Assembly: GCA_963824415.1 (NCBI GenBank)
Contig: CAWGPM010000004.1
Coordinates: forward strand, 1 to 64,000
Origin: JABDQA01 sp963824415
Lineage (GTDB): Bacteria > Desulfobacterota > Desulfobulbia > Desulfobulbales > Desulfocapsaceae
Length of the DNA stretch: 64,000 nucleotides
Direction: 5' to 3'
Positions 54,108 through 63,044 of this stretch are shown here, in pieces; within the stretch, counting starts at the first letter, position 1; each line of letters opens with the position of its first letter. The position numbers were made by a program, and so were the translations under genes. The notes beneath the pieces were generated by a model that did no database searches, was not told the DNA's origin, and saw only the letters and a program-made list of their open reading frames with translations.

Positions 54108-54626
54108 ATGGAAGAGCGTAACCTGATTCAGGACAATGAGTCTCTCGGGATGCTGCTGAGAAAACTGCGTCTCGAGCGGTCTCTTGATATCAGCGATGTT
54201 GCCGAAGAGACCAAGATCCCACCGGCGACCCTGAGAGCCATGGAGGCCGACGACTATCATGCCCTGCCCGCCCTTGCCTTTGCCCGTGGTTTTTATTCAC
54301 TCTACAGCGATATGCTCAACCTCGACAAAGATGAGATCCTTGAGCGGTTCATGGCCGAGTCGCAAAAGGCCGACTCAAACAAACTGAGCAATACCGCCGC
54401 CCCAAGCCTTAAAGGCAAGCAGGTCGGCAGCATGGCAGAGCGTCCGTCGAATTTTCTCAGCAGCACTATCGGCATTGCCATCCTGGCAATCATCCTGATC
54501 GGGGCGGGAATCTTCTGGTATATAGGCTACAATCCAGCCAATCAGGTCAGCCAGTGGCTGCGGGGCTTTCAGGAGACGGAGGTGCAGATCATAGAGCAGA
54601 ACGCTGGTCAGGACACCGGGAAATAA
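54108..54626 (+). CDS. RodZ-like helix-turn-helix membrane protein
   Basis: 172 residues. An N-terminal HTH_25 domain (MLLRKLRLERSLDISDVAEETKI...LPALAFARGFYSLYS) precedes a linker and one transmembrane helix near 121-142, with a short C-terminal tail. RodZ anchors MreB and shapes the cell; this one is shorter, lacking most of the periplasmic domain. Confidence 0.8.
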   Translation: MEERNLIQDNESLGMLLRKLRLERSLDISDVAEETKIPPATLRAMEADDYHALPALAFARGFYSLYSDMLNLDKDEILERFMAESQKADSNKLSNTAAPSLKGKQVGSMAERPSNFLSSTIGIAILAIILIGAGIFWYIGYNPANQVSQWLRGFQETEVQIIEQNAGQDTGK

Positions 54627-54654
54627 CAAAAAAATTCGCCTATCGATCCAGTTC

Positions 54655-55404
54655 ATGCCGACCATACGATCAGACCTGCCGGTCTTCGTGCTCGACAGTT
54701 TCGATCACGGTGAAGCAGATAAAATCGTTACCTTCTTCTGCCAGGATATCGGCCGGCTCACGGCCATCGCCAAAGGCGCCCACCGCAGCAAAAAGCGCTT
54801 CGTCAACAAGCTGGAGCTCTTCTCCTTCCTGCAGATCACCTTTTCCAGGTCATCGCCGACCAGCCTGGCGGTGCTCAACGAGGCCGAACTGGTCAATAGC
54901 TTTATTACGCTGCGCTCGAATCTGGAAAGTTATCGAACCGCCTCGACCCTGCGGGAAATCGTCCTGCTGGCCACCGGCGAGACGGTCAGGGACGACAACC
55001 TGTTTCAACTGATGCTCTGGGCCTTGCACTCACTGGACCGTGGTGAACAGAGCAAAGAAGTGCTGGCGCTGTTTTTGATCAAATTATTCGACTACATCGG
55101 TTACCAGCCCGATTTTTCGTGCTGTCAGCAGTGCGGGACGCCATCTGAAAGGAGCCGGTCGATGCGTTTTACGGTGGAGACCGGGGGACTGCTCTGCAAT
55201 CGGTGCACCACCGGGCATGGCCCCCCTGCCCCATATCTGGCCCCTGGAACCACGCAGATGATCCGGGCGGTTCAGCAACAGCCGGTGGCCAGGCTAAAAC
55301 GCTTCAAACCCAGCGGCAGGGTGCTTGAACAAATCCTGGAATCGTTTCACCGCTATGGCCTGCATCTGTTCCAGCGTGAAATTCACTCCTGGAGATGGTT
55401 GTGA
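54655..55404 (+). CDS. recO: DNA repair protein RecO
   Basis: Recombination mediator that loads RecA with RecF/RecR. 249 residues with an N-terminal OB fold (FCQDIGRLTAIAKGAHRSKKRFVNKLELFS) and a helical zinc-binding part with CxxC pairs (CQQC and CNRC). Starts 28 nt after the RodZ-like gene. Confidence 0.9.
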   Translation: MPTIRSDLPVFVLDSFDHGEADKIVTFFCQDIGRLTAIAKGAHRSKKRFVNKLELFSFLQITFSRSSPTSLAVLNEAELVNSFITLRSNLESYRTASTLREIVLLATGETVRDDNLFQLMLWALHSLDRGEQSKEVLALFLIKLFDYIGYQPDFSCCQQCGTPSERSRSMRFTVETGGLLCNRCTTGHGPPAPYLAPGTTQMIRAVQQQPVARLKRFKPSGRVLEQILESFHRYGLHLFQREIHSWRWL

Positions 55405-55434
55405 AACTGAGACTTTGCAGCAACGGTGATCGGC

Positions 55435-56397
55435 TTAACCAAGATAGCGGATCTCCCCACTGTACTCGGTGGTTACACTGCCATCTTCGAGTATCAGCCT
55501 GAGCCCGCCGTCAGCGCTGAGACCTTCCACCACCGCCCGATACTGCGGCTTTTTTACCACGTCAAAACCGAACACCACCGGGCGGCCTATTGAATCGCTG
55601 AGCGCCAGCCAGCGCTGCAGCAGCGGGTGTCCGGGCGGGTCTTCCTCACCGCAATACCGATCCAACTCGAGCTGTTCGTGGTGGTAGAGCAGCCCCAGGT
55701 TCCAGGCAAGCTTGGCCAGAAAACAGTAGGTGAACGCTTCCAGATCAAAACGCTGGCCGGTCTGCTGCTTCAATGATGTTGCACTGTCCTGCAGGGCAAA
55801 AGGAAAGTCGAGGTTATTGACATTGATGCCGAAACCGATCAGACAGTAACACTCGCCGGACTGATCTCCGGTGAAACTCTGGCTGAGGAACCCACCAATC
55901 TTGAGGCCATCGACCAGAACATCATTCACCCAGCGGATCACGGCCTGTTCACAGCCACTCTCCCGCACCGCCTCGCAGCAGGCCACTCCGACCGCAAGTG
56001 GAACCAGCAGCCGGTAGCGGGGCAGCAGGGTGCTGACATAAGTGAGACTGCCCCAAAGCCCCCCAAAAGGGGCGTGCCAGGACCTGGTGAAGCGCCCTCT
56101 CGAACCGCTCAGCGAATCTGCCAGAATAACGGTGCCGCTGGCCACCGAGCCACCCTCCTGTTCAACCGCCTGGATCCGCTTTCTGGCAGCGATCATCGTG
56201 CGTTCCAGGCGAACATGGTGCTCGATCACCGAGCCGACAAAACTACCGTAACGCAAGATTCGCCTGGCTGTGAACTCGGGGTGCTTTGCCGATCTCAGCA
56301 CCAGTTCGACCCGCTCGAGATAAGACCTGAAACGGTCGGGACTGAGCCTGGAATTCATTGCTTGTGAATCTGGCGAAACAGAGAGCCGGATTGGCAT
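55435..56397 (-). CDS. birA: Biotin--protein ligase (BirA-type catalytic domain)
   Basis: Attaches biotin to a carrier lysine through biotinyl-5'-AMP. The biotin/ATP motif reads SGSRGRFTRSW, a version of GRGRxxR, and the second motif is VIRWVNDVLVDGLKIGGFL. The C-terminal SH3-like domain is present. The N-terminal 60 residues do not resemble the BirA DNA-binding domain, so repressor activity is unlikely. ATG 56397 is chosen; 56358 is possible. It is 19 nt downstream of a biotinyl/lipoyl-domain gene, which may be its target. Confidence 0.85.
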   Translation of the reverse strand: MPIRLSVSPDSQAMNSRLSPDRFRSYLERVELVLRSAKHPEFTARRILRYGSFVGSVIEHHVRLERTMIAARKRIQAVEQEGGSVASGTVILADSLSGSRGRFTRSWHAPFGGLWGSLTYVSTLLPRYRLLVPLAVGVACCEAVRESGCEQAVIRWVNDVLVDGLKIGGFLSQSFTGDQSGECYCLIGFGINVNNLDFPFALQDSATSLKQQTGQRFDLEAFTYCFLAKLAWNLGLLYHHEQLELDRYCGEEDPPGHPLLQRWLALSDSIGRPVVFGFDVVKKPQYRAVVEGLSADGGLRLILEDGSVTTEYSGEIRYLG

Positions 56398-56416
56398 AAC
56401 CGTGTTGGCCAGCGCT

Positions 56417-57070
56417 TCAAATGGCGTCCCACTCGGCCTTGACCCGGGTGATAACTTTCTGGATGAGCGGCAGTTTCTCCGCGGCGCACACCCCAATCAA
56501 CGGTTCACCCTGGGTGACCGAGAGGCCGGCCTTGAAGTAGATCGAGTGGATAACGCCCTCTTCTCCGGAATAATAGACCGGAGTATCGCGCTTCATCAGC
56601 GACATGGTAAACACTTCATCGCCTGGCCGGATGGTCACCGAGCGGGCGCCCTTCTTGTCTATGCGGGACTGGATATCTAACGAAAAGAAAAATTTGGCAG
56701 TTTCCGGAGCAGGAAAGAGATAGAGCACCTCTTTTAAGATCTGCTCGATTATCTCCTTTTTCTTGAGCGGATGCCTGATGGTCATCAGACGCTCCCCGGC
56801 CTCGACGAAACGCCCTTCGAGATCAGCTGCTATTTCCGAGACGATGCCGTTTATCGGGGCATGGACCGTTTTGGCGTTTCTCTCACGGGTAATCTTAAAC
56901 AAGGGGGTTCCCGGGATGTGGTTCCACTCACCGCCCGGGGCATCGACCCCGCTGCCTTTTTCCACCGCAAAACTCACTTCACCGGTGTGGGGAGAGACGA
57001 TATCCTCATATTTATATGGGTCTGATCGATATTTCGCTAAAATATCATCGAAGTCTATTTCGTTTGACAT
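56417..57070 (-). CDS. Biotin/lipoyl-attachment-domain protein
   Basis: 217 residues containing two lipoyl-like halves: VHAPINGIVSEIAADLEGRFVEAGERL, and near the C-terminus a segment around SLMKRDTPVYYS followed by EGVIHSIYFKAGLSVTQGEPLIGV. Lys of MKR aligns with the carboxylated-carrier lysine of the usual MKM motif. A carrier subunit of a decarboxylase or carboxylase is likely, but the enzyme partners are not nearby. ATG 57070 has AGGA before it. The adjacent ligase gene supports biotinylation. Confidence 0.75.
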   Translation of the reverse strand: MSNEIDFDDILAKYRSDPYKYEDIVSPHTGEVSFAVEKGSGVDAPGGEWNHIPGTPLFKITRERNAKTVHAPINGIVSEIAADLEGRFVEAGERLMTIRHPLKKKEIIEQILKEVLYLFPAPETAKFFFSLDIQSRIDKKGARSVTIRPGDEVFTMSLMKRDTPVYYSGEEGVIHSIYFKAGLSVTQGEPLIGVCAAEKLPLIQKVITRVKAEWDAI

Positions 57071-57353
57071 GCACATTCCTGCTGGTTGAAAGGGCGCGGC
57101 CCCTGGTACTGAAAAAGGTTCTCTTATACTTTCATATCTACCTGATAGCAACAGAATTATCCAGCATTTCCGGGACTCCTGCACAGTTGAACAAAGCTTT
57201 TCTCATGGTGCTGCACCAGCCAGGGAAGTGGTGATATTTTGCTACTCATTTAAAGACATTTCATTTACCCTGAGCCACAAGAAGACCTGGTCCGTCAATC
57301 AGTCAACCCGGCACGACCAAAGGCCGCAAACGTGTAAATCGTTTTCTTCAGCC

Positions 57354-59933
57354 ATGCTCCTAACCATTCTCAGAAGACTGCTGCTTGCCATTTTGATCTT
57401 TGGCGCCTTAGGGGTAATTGGTTTTCTGATGCTGCCCACGGCGCTGAATCGCTTTTTTCTGCCGCAGGTCCTGGAAAAGGCCGGTTTATCAGCCAGCCAG
57501 GCAACAGTCACCCGGATAAGCCCTTATCGCATCAATGCGTCCCTGGAACTTGGTTCAGGCAACGAACCACTGTTGTCGCTGCCCCGGGTCGAGCTTCGTT
57601 TCAGCCCCCGTTCTCTATGGCGCAGACAAATCGATGAGCTCATTATCGACCACGGCGAAATCAACCTGCTCAGGCAGGGCAACCGCCTGGTACTGCCCGG
57701 GCTAGCGGGCACAACTGCGGGCAAACGGAAAGATGAAGCAGAGGTGAATCTTTTCCTGCTTCCCTTGGCGGTTGAGCGCATCACCTTCAAGCAGTGCACA
57801 CTGCTCGTGCACGACCCGCACACCCACGAACTGGGGATTGGTTTCAACGGCCGGCTTGAACCTGAGTTCCAGATTCATGACAGGGCAAAACTGCTGCAGT
57901 CGGTCTCGGGTATTTTTGAGTTTTTCAACGACCTCCATGCCCGAATATCCGTATCGGCCAGCTTTGGCAAAGATCGTCATACGATTGAGGCGAAGCTGGA
58001 GAGGGCTGCGCTGTCTCTGCCGCCAAAGCTGATCCCTGCCTATCTGCGCGGGCTTGCATTTTCCGAGCTGCTCGCGGAGCTGCGCGTGACCCTTGAAGCC
58101 GATTCACTGTCGCTGCTTGATTATCGCCTTGACGGTGAACTAAGAGATCTGCACTATATTCGCTCCAGGCTCGCCCTGCATGGCGTCGGCCCTCGGAACG
58201 CGGCGCACTTTTCACTATCCGGCAGCCCAGCAGAACACTCCTTTCTGCTGGAATCGATCGCCATGCCAAGCCCTTTCCCAGCGGTAGCATCTATTGCCGG
58301 CGAGGTGTCCTACATCGACGGTATGCTGCAGGCTGCGGGTCAGCTCCAGGCAAGCCCGGGCGCGAACGCATCAAGCGCTGGTACAAAGCCGCCGCTCATT
58401 TTGAATTACCATGCCAAAGGCTCTTCAGAAAAAAGCTACGAGCTCCATATTTCAGGTGATTTGTCCTCAAAACAGCCGCTTGCCCTGCCCGGGAAGCTAA
58501 CCATCTCCGGGCCCGCAGATATTGTTCTGGCAATGGACATCAAAAGCGACAAAGCTGGACTTAACGCGGATTTTTCGATTTCCAGTTCAGCGCTCGCCAT
58601 CACCCGCAAGGGCGACACGGATCTGCACCTGAACACCTCGGATTTACAGTTAGCCGGCCGCTACAAGAGCCTCAACGATTCCTCAGCACTGTTGCTCAAG
58701 GGGACCGCGTCCCGGGTCAGTGCCAAGGATCATCACACAGAATTTCGCGATATCAGATTTGAACTGCCCCTTGATCCGTTCTTTTCACCAACAGAAAAAG
58801 TACCTGCAGGCAAATTGAAAATAGGCTCGATAACCTTTGAAGGTACAGATCTTTTCGCCCTGGCAGCCACCATTGATCAGACCGGTCCCTTATTCCACCT
58901 AAGCGGCGATCTGCAGTCTTTATTTCCCTCCGGCCCTGAACTGCGCTTGAGCGGTTCCGCCAGCCAGCTCGACAAGAGCGCAACCTTGGCCTGGGCTATG
59001 CCCAAAGCATCGATATCTGATCAAATGCTGCCCCCGCTTTCCCTGCTGACTATACCCGGCAATCTCCATTTCGATGCTCAGCTTGAATCGAGCGGGACTG
59101 CCTCCTATCGAGAGGGCAGGCTGAGCGGGTCGCTGCGTGCAGCCATCAGCGACGCAGTGCTCGAAATCGACGACAAGAACATTTCCATATCGGGAATAAA
59201 CTGCGCGGTCTCCCTGCCGCGGCTGCCCGAACTGGCCTCAGAGCCGAGCCAGCACTGCAGCATAAAGAACATCGCTTTTTCAACACTGAAATTCAGCGAC
59301 GCCGATCTGCTCTTTCGGGTCGAAGACCCACACAATCTCTTTATCGAAAAAAGCCGTTTTTCCTGGAGTGGCGGCTCGCTGGAGTCCGGCAGTCTGCGCT
59401 TGTCGCGGCAGAACCCAGATTTCGAAACCACCCTCTACGCCAGCCGGATCAGGCTGGCCGATCTGCTCACCCAGTTCGGCTTCAAAGGCACTGAGGGCGA
59501 AGGCTCAGTTAACGGCAGATTGCCGGTGCGCCTGAGCGCGAACCGACTCGAAATCGACGATGGTTTTCTGTTTTCCACACCCGGAACAGGTGGTATAGTG
59601 AGTTTTTCCGAAACTGATCTTCTGCGCCAGGGCATGGGAGCAGTCAGCGAAGCGGGGTATATAAATTATTCTCTGATGGCTCTTAAAGACTTCACCTATA
59701 ACTGGGCAAAATTATCATTTTCCAGCCTTGATGAGGAATTGCTGGTGACCCTGGAACTCGATGGAAAACCCAGCAGCGCCTTACCTTTTAGCTTTAAGAA
59801 CGGTATGATAGTCGAGACTGCTCAGGGAGAAGGGTTGCAGTATCCGATCAGGCTCGATGTGAACTTCCGGCTGCCCCTGGCCGAACTGTTCCAGTTAGGA
59901 CAGACCATTAACTCGATTATGGGAAAGGACTGA
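57354..59933 (+). CDS. ydbH: YdbH-like AsmA-superfamily intermembrane protein
   Basis: 859 residues. One N-terminal membrane helix (LLLAILIFGALGVIGFLML) is followed by a long repetitive beta-rich periplasmic region of AsmA/TamB type that can form a groove for lipids, ending in the family C-terminus FRLPLAELFQLGQTINSIMG. In E. coli YdbH bridges inner and outer membranes for phospholipid transport with partners YnbE and YdbL, and those two follow here. ATG 57354 fits the membrane helix. Identified from gene order plus layout. Confidence 0.87.
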   Translation: MLLTILRRLLLAILIFGALGVIGFLMLPTALNRFFLPQVLEKAGLSASQATVTRISPYRINASLELGSGNEPLLSLPRVELRFSPRSLWRRQIDELIIDHGEINLLRQGNRLVLPGLAGTTAGKRKDEAEVNLFLLPLAVERITFKQCTLLVHDPHTHELGIGFNGRLEPEFQIHDRAKLLQSVSGIFEFFNDLHARISVSASFGKDRHTIEAKLERAALSLPPKLIPAYLRGLAFSELLAELRVTLEADSLSLLDYRLDGELRDLHYIRSRLALHGVGPRNAAHFSLSGSPAEHSFLLESIAMPSPFPAVASIAGEVSYIDGMLQAAGQLQASPGANASSAGTKPPLILNYHAKGSSEKSYELHISGDLSSKQPLALPGKLTISGPADIVLAMDIKSDKAGLNADFSISSSALAITRKGDTDLHLNTSDLQLAGRYKSLNDSSALLLKGTASRVSAKDHHTEFRDIRFELPLDPFFSPTEKVPAGKLKIGSITFEGTDLFALAATIDQTGPLFHLSGDLQSLFPSGPELRLSGSASQLDKSATLAWAMPKASISDQMLPPLSLLTIPGNLHFDAQLESSGTASYREGRLSGSLRAAISDAVLEIDDKNISISGINCAVSLPRLPELASEPSQHCSIKNIAFSTLKFSDADLLFRVEDPHNLFIEKSRFSWSGGSLESGSLRLSRQNPDFETTLYASRIRLADLLTQFGFKGTEGEGSVNGRLPVRLSANRLEIDDGFLFSTPGTGGIVSFSETDLLRQGMGAVSEAGYINYSLMALKDFTYNWAKLSFSSLDEELLVTLELDGKPSSALPFSFKNGMIVETAQGEGLQYPIRLDVNFRLPLAELFQLGQTINSIMGKD

Positions 59934-59934
59934 G

Positions 59935-60132
59935 ATGAAACAATCGTTATTCGTGCTGATCGGTTCAGCCGCTCTATTGCTGATGCTGGGACCTGGATGC
60001 ACCAGACACGAGGTCGATGTGAAGCCGGTTGAGATCAAGCCGATTCATATCACGATCGACGTCAATGTGAAAGTTGACCGGGCTCTAAACGACTTTTTCT
60101 CCGACATCGATGAAGCCGCGAAGAACGAGTAA
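59935..60132 (+). CDS. ynbE: YnbE-like outer-membrane lipoprotein
   Basis: 65 residues with a lipobox ending in PGC (Cys at about residue 22) and the YnbE-like VEIKPIHITIDVNVKVDRALNDFF. In E. coli YnbE joins YdbH to the outer membrane by beta-strand pairing. Starts 1 nt after the ydbH stop, so translation is coupled. Confidence 0.88.
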   Translation: MKQSLFVLIGSAALLLMLGPGCTRHEVDVKPVEIKPIHITIDVNVKVDRALNDFFSDIDEAAKNE

Positions 60133-60162
60133 ATCCTAGAATTTTATACACCGGAGGATGCC

Positions 60163-60537
60163 ATGTATTACCGGAACTATATTTTCGCAATCATCAGTAT
60201 TTTTATCATCTCTTTTCTGGCTGCAGGCGAGCAGGCTGCGGCAGACTCGGTCAAGGACCGGATGCTGGCCCGGATCCCGGCGATCAATGCGCTGAAGGAT
60301 AAGGGACTGATCGGGGAGAACAACCGGGGATTTCTCGAGTACCGTACCGGTGAAAAACCGCAGCAGGATATGGTCAACGCCGAGAATCAGGACCGCAAAA
60401 CCGTTTACCAGGCGATTGCCCAGAGCCAGAAGGTCGATGCTGTCCTGGTCGGCCAGCGCAGAGCCAATCAGATCGCTGCCAAGGGTGATAAAGGGCACTG
60501 GTTTCAGAACGCAGACGGGTCCTGGTACAAGAAATAG
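60163..60537 (+). CDS. ydbL: YdbL-like (DUF1318) periplasmic protein
   Basis: 124 residues with a signal peptide and the DUF1318 region SVKDRMLARIPAINALKDKGLIGENNRGFLEY...YQAIAQSQ. In E. coli YdbL regulates YdbH-YnbE bridge assembly. GGAGG precedes the ATG. Completes the ydbH-ynbE-ydbL operon. Confidence 0.88.
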   Translation: MYYRNYIFAIISIFIISFLAAGEQAAADSVKDRMLARIPAINALKDKGLIGENNRGFLEYRTGEKPQQDMVNAENQDRKTVYQAIAQSQKVDAVLVGQRRANQIAAKGDKGHWFQNADGSWYKK

Positions 60538-60545
60538 CAGTATCG

Positions 60546-61280
60546 ATGTCCCGGCCCACCGACAAGTTATACCAGATCGATACCGTCCCTGAGGATTTCG
60601 ACTTCAGCGAACGTGTCGTCGAAGTGTTTGACGACATGCTGGATCGCTCCATTCCGTTCTATCAGGAGATTATCAGACAGACCTCGAGGCTGCTGGAGGC
60701 TCATCTGGCACCTGGAGATTTAGTCTGCGACCTCGGTTGTGCGACCGGCAGCGCCCTACTGCAATGCGCCCGGCAGCTGGAAGACAAGAACCTCACCTTC
60801 ATCGGTCTGGACAGTTCACCGCCGATGCTCGCCAAGGCACGGCTCAAGGCTGAATTCTATAGTGGGCGGGCCCAGATCAGATTTGAGCAAGAGGACATCA
60901 CCGCACTGAACCGGCCCGATACCGGAGCCTTTATCCTCAACTATACCCTGCAGTTCATCAGGCCGGTCAGGCGACCCGCGCTGATAAAGCATCTGTATAA
61001 CAACCTGAAGCCGGGCGGACTGCTTATTCTCAGTGAAAAAACTATTCTGCCGGACAAACGGCTCAATCGCTGTTTCATAGACATCTATCATGAGTTCAAG
61101 CGGGAGCGGGGCTATTCGGAGCTGGAGATCGCCCGCAAACGCGAGGCCCTGGAAAACATTCTGATCCCGTTCAGCGTCGAAGAAAACCGGGCCATGCTCT
61201 TAGAAGCTGGATTTACTCCGGTAACAACCTTTTTCCAGTGGTTTAATTTCACCAGTTTTGTCGCTTTCAAGCCGCACTGA
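60546..61280 (+). CDS. cmoA: Carboxy-SAM synthase CmoA
   Basis: Makes carboxy-S-adenosylmethionine from SAM and prephenate for tRNA wobble-uridine modification. 244 residues; the family starts RPTDKLYQ, SAM site LVCDLGCATGSALLQ, and later TLQFIRP and LKPGGLLILSEK. ATG 60546 lies 8 nt after the ydbL stop. cmoB follows after 12 nt. Confidence 0.93.
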   Translation: MSRPTDKLYQIDTVPEDFDFSERVVEVFDDMLDRSIPFYQEIIRQTSRLLEAHLAPGDLVCDLGCATGSALLQCARQLEDKNLTFIGLDSSPPMLAKARLKAEFYSGRAQIRFEQEDITALNRPDTGAFILNYTLQFIRPVRRPALIKHLYNNLKPGGLLILSEKTILPDKRLNRCFIDIYHEFKRERGYSELEIARKREALENILIPFSVEENRAMLLEAGFTPVTTFFQWFNFTSFVAFKPH

Positions 61281-61292
61281 GCCTCTTCTCCG

Positions 61293-62270
61293 ATGCTGGA
61301 TTATTTCAGACATTTATCGCCGGCCATCGACCGTGAAACCATTCTTGCACAACACCAAAAGCTCCAGCGCTGGGTCAACCAGCCCAAAAAAGGGTTTCTG
61401 CGATACCGGCAACCTTTGGAGTTTCTCAGCGGATTCTCGGCTGAGTTCATCGACTGCACAGGTGATACCATTACCATCGGCCGCAGCGCTGAAGTCGATG
61501 CTGAGCAGCGCAATTCGATCCGGCAGCAGCTCAAGGGATTCATGCCGTGGCGCAAAGGTCCGTTTTCGGTTTTTGGCATCGACATCGATGCGGAATGGCG
61601 CAGTGAACGCAAATGGAGACGACTGCAGGACCGTCTGCCGGACCTTGGCGGTAAAGTCGTCGCCGACATCGGCTGCAACAACGGCTACTACATGTTCAGG
61701 ATGGTACCAGCCGCCCCCCGCTTCGTGCTCGGCTTCGAGCCGTCCGTGCAGCACTATTACTGTTTCAAGGCGCTTAACGCGATGGCTGGATGCAGCAATC
61801 TGGGCATTGACCTGCTCGGCGTTGAGCATATCGCACTGTTCAAACAATCTTTTGATGTGATCTTTCTGATGGGGGTCATCTACCATCGAAGCTCACCTAT
61901 GCAGGTACTCGAAGATCTTTTCAGCGCCTTGAAACCGGGCGGCACCCTGGTGGTCGAATCCCAGGCCATTCCAGGCCCTGAACCAGTCTCGCTGTTTCCC
62001 GAAAAGACCTACGCCAAAGCGCCGGGAATCTATTTCATACCCACCGGCACGGCTCTGAAAAACTGGCTGCTGCGCACCGGATTCGAAGATGTTGAGCTGT
62101 TCTGTTCACACCCGATGAGCTCTGCAGAACAGCGGCGCACCGAGTGGATGATTTTTGAATCATATCAGGATTACATCGACCCGCAGAATCCAGAGCTCAC
62201 GGTGGAAGGCTACCCGGCTCCACATCGCGTCTATCTGCTGGCCCACAGAACCAATAAAAAAGGCTGCTAA
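61293..62270 (+). CDS. cmoB: tRNA U34 carboxymethyltransferase CmoB
   Basis: Transfers the carboxymethyl group from carboxy-SAM to ho5U34 of tRNA, giving cmo5U. 325 residues; the N-terminal domain contains FMPWRKGPFSVFGIDIDAEWRS, the SAM motif is VVADIGCNNGYYMFRM, and MGVIYHRSSPMQVLEDL follows. Operon with cmoA. Confidence 0.94.
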   Translation: MLDYFRHLSPAIDRETILAQHQKLQRWVNQPKKGFLRYRQPLEFLSGFSAEFIDCTGDTITIGRSAEVDAEQRNSIRQQLKGFMPWRKGPFSVFGIDIDAEWRSERKWRRLQDRLPDLGGKVVADIGCNNGYYMFRMVPAAPRFVLGFEPSVQHYYCFKALNAMAGCSNLGIDLLGVEHIALFKQSFDVIFLMGVIYHRSSPMQVLEDLFSALKPGGTLVVESQAIPGPEPVSLFPEKTYAKAPGIYFIPTGTALKNWLLRTGFEDVELFCSHPMSSAEQRRTEWMIFESYQDYIDPQNPELTVEGYPAPHRVYLLAHRTNKKGC

Positions 62271-62359
62271 AAACGTGACCCGCGGTTGTATTTCAGTCAA
62301 ACTGTATTATTACATCGACAATCGTACGGAGTTATCACCAATTTTACAGGGGAACAATC

Positions 62360-62902
62360 ATGGATCCAAAAATCTGCACGCTTTACAGCGGCGGCCTCAA
62401 AGGCGCCGAATCCGCATTTGGCGAGACCGCCGAAAAATATCAGCTAAACGAGGTGGTTTACACCTTCGAGGGCCACAAACTGTCCCGTGAGAAAAACGTT
62501 AAGGTGCTCTCCCAGGATGATCTGGAACGCGGCGACATCAGTATGGAGCTGGCCTCCAAGATGCTGAACCGCACCTATTATGAAACCGAGAAAATCCGCA
62601 AAGTTCTGCAGACCATTTTCCATATGGTAAACAGCGGCCACCAGGTTTTCGTGGTCGGTGCGATCCAGGAGGATGACTCGGTAAAGGGCGGAACCGGCTG
62701 GGCCGTTCAGCTCGCCAAAATGTTCAACCGCCCCCTGCACGTCTTCGACCAACCGTCCGAAAAATGGTTCACCTGGAAGGACGGCTGGCAGGAAGACGAG
62801 CCGCGGATCAAGTACGACACCTTTGTCGGCTCCGGCACCAGATACCTCAGCGACGCAGGCCGCAGCGCCATCGAGAAACTGTTCGAAGACTCTTTTGCCT
62901 GA
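62360..62902 (+). CDS. SLOG-like Rossmann nucleotide-binding protein
   Basis: 180 residues. The N-terminus YSGGLKGAESAFGETAEKY and the later GGTGWAVQLAKMFNRPLHVFDQPSEKWFTW resemble the YpsA/SLOG superfamily of Rossmann nucleotide-ligand sensors. No catalytic residues can be assigned. A GGGGAA ribosome site precedes the ATG. It follows cmoB by 89 nt and is ended by a strong hairpin. Confidence 0.6.
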   Translation: MDPKICTLYSGGLKGAESAFGETAEKYQLNEVVYTFEGHKLSREKNVKVLSQDDLERGDISMELASKMLNRTYYETEKIRKVLQTIFHMVNSGHQVFVVGAIQEDDSVKGGTGWAVQLAKMFNRPLHVFDQPSEKWFTWKDGWQEDEPRIKYDTFVGSGTRYLSDAGRSAIEKLFEDSFA

Positions 62903-62938
62903 GCAGCCCGGCAGAGCCTGCTCGAAACTGAAGTGCAA

Positions 62939-62976
62939 CAACGCCCGTCTGCCGCTTGGAGGCAGGACGGGCGTTG
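62939..62976 (+). terminator. Hairpin terminator after the SLOG-like gene
   Basis: An 11-bp GC-rich outer stem (CAACGCCCGTC with its complement) plus 4 inner pairs, 1-nt bulge and 7-nt loop. The tail CTCTATT is only partly T-rich, but the convergent gene arrangement fits a terminator. Confidence 0.65.
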
Positions 62977-63044
62977 CTCTATTAAGCCACCCATCCTGTC
63001 AGGTTTGCGTCCCTCTTGATGTTGCGTAAAAAGGGACAGCCATC

